Translations under genes and position numbers: made by a program
Notes under the pieces: model-generated
Database searches by the model: none
Told to the model about the DNA's origin: nothing
Seen by the model: the letters and a program-made list of their open reading frames with translations, nothing else
DNA from: Chrysogorgia sp. JL179-B06
Taxonomy: Eukaryota; Cnidaria; Anthozoa; Scleralcyonacea; Chrysogorgiidae
Direction of reading: 5' to 3'
Length of the DNA stretch: 64,000 bases
Assembly (NCBI GenBank): GCA_035772405.1
Contig: JAYKKM010000256.1
Location: 124,001-188,000, forward strand
Shown: one piece after another, positions 57,880-64,000 of the stretch
Layout of the letters: each line of letters opens with the position of its first letter
How positions within the stretch are numbered: the first letter of the stretch is position 1

Positions 57880-58059
57880 TTATTTGTGACAGCGAGTATT
57901 CATCAAGGGTGGCGAAGGCGCGAGTGGTAGTTTGATATATTGTCCACATTGAGGAACAGAACAGCTTCTTGTAACATGCTTTTTAGGTGGAAAGCTCAAA
58001 CAGAAACGTGGACGTGCGGACTGGACGGCACCTTTAATATAATCTAAATTATAAACATG

Positions 58060-58520
58060 ATTAAAGTGTCTATGAAGTGAAAAATCGCTAGCAGTTTTTT
58101 TTGCTTTAGTACTACGGCAAGACCGTACACTGCAAATTTCAAGTGAATCTGCTGCATAGTCTGAGTTATCATCAACTCTCAACGTTTGGCATGGCTAAAT
58201 GTTTTTGGTGAAATCTGAAACGCGCGGTTCATTGTCTTGTGACATATGCAGGTGTACTATGCATCACACAAGAACAATTGATTTGAACATTAATGATCCA
58301 CCTGCATACGTCACATATACTACATATATTCAATCCCAGCTTTCCCTATTTTGTATCGTTAAACTATGTCAAAGGACTAACTTTGAGTCGATAGCTCGAA
58401 GACTATGCAGCAGATTCACTTGAAATTTTCAGTGAACGCTCCTGCCGTGCTACTTTGTACGTTAGAGCAAAAAAACTACTCGCGATTTTTTCACTTCATA
58501 GACACTTTAAGACTTTAAAG
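58060..58520. repeat. Foldback element
   Basis: AAAGTGTCTATGAAGTGAAA and TTTCAAGTGAATCTGCTGCA (58068-58155) recur inverted at about 58395-58510. The loop itself pairs (GCAGGTG / CACCTGC). Arms are about 110 bp. The ORF at 57880-58182 (CSVPQCGQYIKLP) crosses the left arm and is not supported. Confidence 0.75.
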
Positions 58521-58893
58521 CACTTCAATAGGTTGCGATATAAAATTCAAGCAGACTATACTTGTTCGTTTTATTTTAATCACAAGGTTAAAACGGGTTG
58601 AAACCGAAGGTGTCTCCACGCGGAACTGGCGTAGGTGCAACTATATATATGTTGTGAAGTCTGTGTTTTGGAAAAAAGTGGAGAAGAGACAGTACAAACC
58701 CAGTGAAATCAATAGTATTTTGCAAAAAGTTCCTGAAAGCCATACGAATTTCAGAAGCATTTTCAAGACCTCACCTTAGGAGCTGAACTCATTAAAGTTG
58801 CAGTAGTAAATACATGGTTAAAATTGAGCGAGCAAGGCTCATTAAGTTTCCTCTAACGTTTCCTAATACTGCATACTCAATGTTTTTTAAATC

Positions 58894-58948
58894 TTAGTTG
58901 ACTGCCGGATTACGGAACGTTATAATCTAAATTCCGGCAGTCAACTAA
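58894..58948. repeat. Perfect 16-bp hairpin
   Basis: TTAGTTGACTGCCGGA and its exact reverse complement are separated by 23 bases (58910-58932). Possibly the core of a tiny MITE; no target duplication seen. Confidence 0.85.
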
Positions 58949-59174
58949 CTTTACTATTTCGTGAATTGGATCTCTATTACTGCCTACACGCACACCAGTT
59001 TTATTTGCTTTTTTATGTTTTGATTGTTATGCATCGATTTTGTCCAATACTCTAAAGTTGTGTCAATTACCGCCTTTCGACAGGCTCACATTTACTGTAC
59101 ATGCAATATACAAGCTAGCAGGTGACAATCGCGCCATAATGACCATAATAGATATACTTTGCATTTCTTTCCAG

Positions 59175-59540
59175 GGTTTGGTGTATCTGAAGAGGAATCA
59201 AACTCAGAAAACGTTTGGGTGGAAGCTTATGAAAAAAAAGTTGCCAGTCTTGAGAAAGAAATCAAGCTGCAAGAAAGAATGATAGACGATTTGCATGCCA
59301 ACCTTAATACAGCGCAAATGCGTTTACGTGCAGAAAGTATTCCCAGCAACCCAACCATGACTGGAGATGACGAGCGAACCTCGACTTCCTCTGCAACGTG
59401 TAGCCATCGAATTGAAAAAACCAGCAGCAGCGGAACCATACCCAAAAATGCCCGTCCACTTGTTCACTCAAGTTCACCAAAGCGAAGACGTGTAACACCT
59501 TCCGTGACTGAAGAACTAAATCAAATTTTCTCAGATGCAG
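59175..59540 (+). CDS. Internal exon with coiled coil, gene unknown
   Basis: TTTCCAG at 59168-59174 and a GTACTT donor at 59541 bound a 366-nt open exon. It reads SEEESNSENVWVEAYEKKVA, then a heptad-like coiled coil (SLEKEIKLQERMIDDLHANL). A Ser/Thr/Pro-rich region with SSPKRRRVTP (a possible nuclear signal) follows, ending ELNQIFSDA. No stop or frameshift occurs. Neither neighbouring exon was placed. A nuclear protein is possible (inference from the basic motif). Confidence 0.5.
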
Positions 59541-60542
59541 GTACTTGAAAATGAACTAGAATCAACATTGTTTTTTTTCGTATCACTGATCATGATCGCT
59601 TTCTTCTAGCAACACTATATATAGCCACCGACAAAAATTAGTTCTAGCTTCATGTATGCAGAATAATGTGATGGGTTGACCGTGCTCATCAGAACCAGTG
59701 TGAAGTCAAACCGAAATGAATGTCAAACTGGACTCATGTAAACACCATTTATAGAAGCAGATTTTCTTGATACAGTAATTTGTATATCTTTCTTTTATTT
59801 TTATATAGATTGATTTGATGGACCCTGGGACAAAAATTCCCAACAAAATTCCCAATATTTTTTTATGTCACAGACGAAACGTATGTACAAATTTGGAAAT
59901 TATATGCATATTTTTTAATAGTTATGTGAATGTACTTCAGATAAATTGACTAATAAAAGTACAACTGTAAACATTTGGTGTAAATCATCTTCAGATAAGG
60001 GCCGTTGTGAAAACCAGGAACGGTGGAATATGCCAGAATATCACGAAATATAGCGGAATATCACGGAATGATGAAAATCCTCGATGAGCAGCCTCATCTT
60101 ATACGATCTGATTTAAAACTTTGACACAAGTCAGACTGCAAGTAGATTAAATTTTAAAAAATACAACTGAAAATATCTAATAACGCAACTTGAAGCAAGT
60201 AAATTTTATACAACTTGAAGCACTAAAATTTTACCTTCATTTGCTGTGCATACTTATGTTTTGACTCAGTTGAGTACATGCATTGGCTGAAGGTCAAGTG
60301 GTCAACTTCTCGTGTCTTGTGACCTGTCTGTGCCGGGAACACCCAAGATAAATTGAAACAGAGATATAGATCAAACTAACCTTTATTTCTTGCCAGTACC
60401 AATACTCTGTATACAATATTAGGGCCTCGAGTGGCTGCATTTGTTTAAGCTCTGAACTTTTTAAACTTTTAATATATAAGACTGCCGCTTTTTAACAAGT
60501 TCATCGATTGGAACTCATATTGGACCATCTAAGTTTCTAAAT
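59541..60542. other. Non-coding stretch
   Basis: No supported exon. GGAATATCACGGAAT-like words repeat three times at 60030-60070. An upstream region of the LINE at 60543 may lie in the last part. Confidence 0.5.
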
Positions 60543-62080
60543 ATGTTAGTTTACTCAAGAAAAACCCTGGTATTACTACGAAATTTTGCTAAGTTCCTGA
60601 ACAAGATCTCAAAGGGCAGTCACGGATCATTTCACCGGCCTTTGCAAAGTTGTGTGTGGGAAAAATTAGCCTCGTACAACTTGTTAGCTGCGAGAAGAGG
60701 GCAACGTGGTGGACAACAACTAAGAAGTAGTTACAGGCAACTTATTAAGACAGTCACATTTACTGACCGTAATAAGAAATGGCTATTTGTCCAGAACATC
60801 ACGAACAGGTCAAGTCAATTAAATATTCAAGTTGACACGTTGCAAGAAGCAGAACAACAACAAGCAAATATAAAGCAACGAAATGGCCACGTACCTAGTA
60901 ACTGCATTAAAATATCCACGACAACTGAAATCAAATCTGCGATACCATCCTTACTTGTTACAAACGCTTGTCATATTACTAATAAGATCAACGAACTGCA
61001 GGGAGTTGTAGAAAATAACAACGTGACAATAACAATCGTCACAGAATCTTGGCTCTCGAGTGATATTCCAAACTCCAGTATATCGATCGGCAGGAACTAC
61101 ATCACTTACCGGAAAGATCGCGAGAATAAACAGGGCGGCGGAGTGATAGCGTATATCAAAAGCGATTTAAAATTGAAACGTATCGCTACCTTAGAAGATA
61201 AAGACAAAGAAGTGTTATGGCTGAGATTATATCCCGTGAGAATCCCAAGGCCACATAGCTGTATTATTGGCGCTGGTGTCTATTTCCCTCCAGGGAAAAA
61301 CGCTGCTGAGGAAAAGGACACGACGAATTATCTAACTCAATGCCTAGACAAGCTACTTCAAGAAACGCCATCTTCTGGTATACTGCTAGCTGGTGATTTT
61401 AACCATCTTGACCTCAGCTGCCTATGTAGGAGGTTCAGCCTACGCAAACGTGTACATGCTCCAACCCACGGCGACAATGTGCTTGATCAGATTTTAACAA
61501 ACATGTCAGATCTATTTGATCCTGTAATACATCTTCCCCCATTGGGGAGGTCTGATCATCAATGCCTACTTATGCAGCCAAAAATGCAGGTTAAACTAAA
61601 AGCTACTACGAGGGAGGTTAGATCAATGAAGCCAGGGAACTTGGCGAATTTGACTATACAATTAAATAAAGAAAGCTGGGAAGAAGTGTTCAATGCCCTT
61701 GACCTCGATCGAAAAGTTATGGTTTTTACTGAGACTCTTAACTCCATTTTAGATGCAACAATGCCGGTTAAGAAAATCAGAATGCATCCTAGTGACAGGC
61801 CTTGGATGACCCCTCGTATAAAATCTGCCATCAAGGAAAGACAACGCGTTTTTGTGAGAGGGAAAACGGAGAAATATCAGCATCTCCGTCAAAAGGTTGC
61901 TACAATGGTAAAAAAGGCGACGTTGATATACTACGAAGATAGAATTACTAACACCCACGCCAGTAATCCAGCTAAGTGGTTCAAGTCCATATATGGTCTG
62001 TGTGGCGCTGTAGATCCGATCCAAATCGCCCCGACGATTGAAGATCTATCGGAAGTCGCTGAAAAGCTACAAGATGTATT

Positions 62081-63473
62081 CATAGCCGTACACAGGATTA
62101 TTTTTCCGGGGGGCAGCAAGACAAATATTGTAAAGTTTGTGTTCGCAGGTTTCACGCGAACCTTTGTAGGGGGGTTTGAGGGCATGCACCCCCAGAAAAA
62201 ATTTGAATTTTAAAAGCCCCAGGAATGCGTTTCTGGCGATTTCTGCGAGGAACATTCTGAAAAAATGTATCTGTAAGGTCTGGTTTACCCCAGGTATGTC
62301 TAACCCCAGAGTACCTATGGTCCAGCGAGCTCATTGTTAGCTCCATATTATATGTAGAGCTCACTGCTCCAGTATTACTTAAACCATAAGTCCATAACCG
62401 CATGCGATTTGTTATCGACAGACGCGGTGGGAAAAGGCGTGCGAGGGGATTATTGCGGATTCGTATTTCTAGTTTATGTTTACGTCGTATTTCAGCACTC
62501 AAGCTAAATAATCAGGGACCGCGGAGCGGTTTTAAAAGTGTGGGGCACCACCGAACGCCGAAGGCGCGAGGCGCACGTTTATGTTGGGGGTGCGGGGGCA
62601 TGCTACCCAGGGAAATTTTGAAATCTAGGCTCTCCTGTAAGGGCATTTCCTGCATTTTGGAGAGCAATTTTACAAAATTCTGAATTGTGAAACACATCAC
62701 TTTTACAGAGCCCCAACGCAAGATTTGCAACAAGTTTCAGAATAACCGCTTACCATTACTAATTAGACGTTAGGAGTAAGGAGAGCTTTTAAATCAAGTA
62801 ACCCCCAAAAGTCAAAACCGATAATCTTGTATTGGTTATGAAATGGGAGGGGTGTAAGTAATAATTAACAATTAAACACGAATCTTGCACATCTAACTGT
62901 GCGATCAAAGGACCAACTTTTGTCTCTACCCCAATACTCTATCACATACAACAAAGCATCTAGATTAAACACTAGGTGTTAATCTGGTCGTACATTACAA
63001 AAACATTAATTTGAAATAACAGTAAGTTATAACTTCTTAGTAAACTAGCACTGGTGTTTTTAAATGGAGAATACGCCGAAATTTCTTTTCCGATTTTCGT
63101 TTTGTGCCACAAATTCATTTGCCACCGAGACTAGATCAAGTTTTTCAGTTCTTTGCTTGTGGACATGCAGTACTGTAAGATTTGAAAATCTTTTTTGTGA
63201 CATATTTGCGTGAAGCCATGTTTTTAGTCTTCTGGTGGCAGAAAATGACCTCTCTCCAGTTGCACTATAGTTGCAGGACTCACATGTATATATTCACAAT
63301 TAGTTTGAGGAATTATTGAAATTCAAATGTGCCCCCCGCTTCCGCGGTCCTTGATAATTGTCTGAATACCCATAATAAATTTATAATCAATATAAAAATA
63401 AACAATATAAAATATCTTGGTTTTTTTCTGGGGGGGCAGTTGCCCCTGCTGCCCCCCGCTAGGTACGGCCCTG
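62081..63473. mobile_element. 1,393-bp hAT element with 8-bp target duplication
   Basis: The right end reads, reversed, CAGGGCCGTACCTAGC; the left end reads CATAGCCGTACACAGG, so the terminal repeats are diverged. GATGTATT lies on both sides (62073-62080, 63474-63481). Excising the element and one duplicate rejoins the LINE frame. The inside has G-rich tracts near both ends (CCGGGGGGCAGCA) and a minus-strand hAT dimerisation-domain remnant at 63062-63255. An 8-bp duplication and CAGGG ends are hAT hallmarks. Confidence 0.85.
63062..63255 (-). pseudogene. hAT transposase C-terminal dimerisation domain
   Basis: Minus-strand translation gives GERSFSATRRLKTWLHANMS, then QKRFSNLTVLHVHKQRTEKL and DLVSVANEFVAQN, to a stop. 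This is the conserved (S)ERSFSxLRRxKTxLRxxMxxxRLxxL dimerisation motif of ZMYM-like hAT transposases. The BED finger and catalytic core are missing, in line with internal deletion of an autonomous hAT. Confidence 0.75.
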
Positions 63474-64000
63474 GATGTATTCACCAGACCATGGGACAAC
63501 CACTCCCCCTTGTTTTCAGATATCCAACCAGAAGGTCTTCCTGATCATCCACCAAAACTCCCAAGTATTGGACTGGTTAAGGCCTTCCTAAATCGGCTTA
63601 ATGCCAGGAAAGCGACAGGAGCCGATAATATTACAGCATGGATTTTGAAGAAATTCTCTGAGGAACTGGCACCAGTGGTCCATAACATCATAACTAGCAT
63701 AATCGAGGCAAAGTACCCAACACTTTACAAGCACGCGCTCGTTAGCCCTGTCCCCAAGGTTCATCCACCTGAAGATATCGAAAAAGATTTTCGACAAATA
63801 TCCGTGATACCAATCCTTGGCAAAGTCCTTGAAAGAGTACAAATATCCTTAAATAAATCAGCCTTAACAGTTGCAGGAAGTCAGCATGCCTTCACCCAGG
63901 GGCGCTCAACCGTATCAGCTCTCATCAACATCATGCAGAGCTGGTTCAATGACACTGACAACAGCCAGACAGGCAGGAATGGCATCCATGCACTATTCCT

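Larger units (their letters stand above)
60543..64000 (+). pseudogene. CR1/jockey-type LINE, interrupted by a hAT element
   Basis: The ORF 60543 to 62080 has an N-terminal region, then an apurinic-type endonuclease: NACHITNKINELQGVVENN, IVTESWLSSDIPNSSIS, GGGVIAYIKSDLK, AGDFNHLDLS, DQILTNMSDLF, LGRSDHQCL. A linker follows (SDRPWMTPRIKSAIKERQRV). The frame is broken after LQDVF by a 1,393-bp element and resumes at 63482 with RT motifs 0-1: ARKATGADNITAWILKKFSE, YKHALVSPVPKV, FRQISVIPILGKVLERV, GSQHAFTQGRSTVSALINIM. It leaves the window before the YxDD motif. Before the insertion it was apparently intact over this part. Confidence 0.85.

Noticed and set aside
57880..58182. 100-codon minus-strand ORF with a CSVPQC motif resembling a THAP start
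   Set aside because: It crosses a foldback arm, has no other THAP residues in the right spacing, and lacks splice support.

Overview
This window looks like metazoan nuclear DNA, most likely from a cnidarian and probably an anthozoan (inference). The reasons are spliced genes with GT/AG introns and a dense, layered population of old transposable elements. Several decayed protein families here are ones I associate with coral and anemone genomes: SAMD3-like C-termini, a trihelix-like protein with a GISPE/TELD motif, a protein with DGGPDHN and WKNPxERVM motifs, and P2X7-type 'ballast' domains. No bacterial operon, CRISPR array, rRNA or functional tRNA gene was seen. Nearly every long coding region is a broken transposon gene; only a few spliced exons look like intact host genes.

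Layout, left half. 0-5 kb is very AT-rich. It holds an inverted repeat, minus-strand ORFs of unknown function, and a frameshifted protein-primed type B DNA polymerase of the Polinton/Maverick (adintovirus-like) type, cut off by a BEL/Pao retrotransposon. 5-10 kb is BEL/Pao debris with pol on minus and a gag on plus, joined head to head. 10-17.5 kb has short palindromic MITEs, a trihelix-like pseudogene, a TTAA-flanked palindromic element, a ballast-domain fragment and a BED/hAT fragment. 17.8-21.5 kb has two tandem SAMD3-like gene remnants separated by a 400-bp foldback, with GTGTTA-rich arrays. 22-24 kb has a transposon-like fragment and a PHD-finger exon pair. 24.7-28.6 kb is a minus-strand multi-exon gene of an unknown, possibly DDE-type family, split by a 1,052-bp TIR element with a clean 9-bp target duplication.

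Layout, right half. 30-42 kb holds LINE and BEL scraps, a spliced five-exon orphan gene on minus (31.68-33.47 kb), an isolated PWWP-like first exon, a second TTAA-flanked element, a 127-bp satellite and a first exon with a good donor. 42.7-45.7 kb is an RTE-like LINE ending in an (ATG)n tail, abutting a second BEL/Pao pol on minus (45.7-47.8 kb). 49.2-56.2 kb is the most interesting unit: a ~7-kb element with ~215-bp terminal inverted repeats and two convergent genes, a ballast-domain protein (+) and a THAP-domain Kolobok-like transposase (-). A 2.4-kb element sits inside the first gene, and a 49-bp element sits inside that. A tRNA-derived SINE lies between the two genes. 59.2 kb has a coiled-coil exon. 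60.5-64 kb is a CR1/jockey-type LINE (endonuclease then RT) interrupted by a 1.39-kb hAT with an 8-bp target duplication; it runs off the window.

The nesting gives relative ages: interrupted elements are older than their guests. The host-like exons (orphan gene, PWWP-like exon, exons at 41.3 and 59.2 kb, PHD exons) lie between these insertions.
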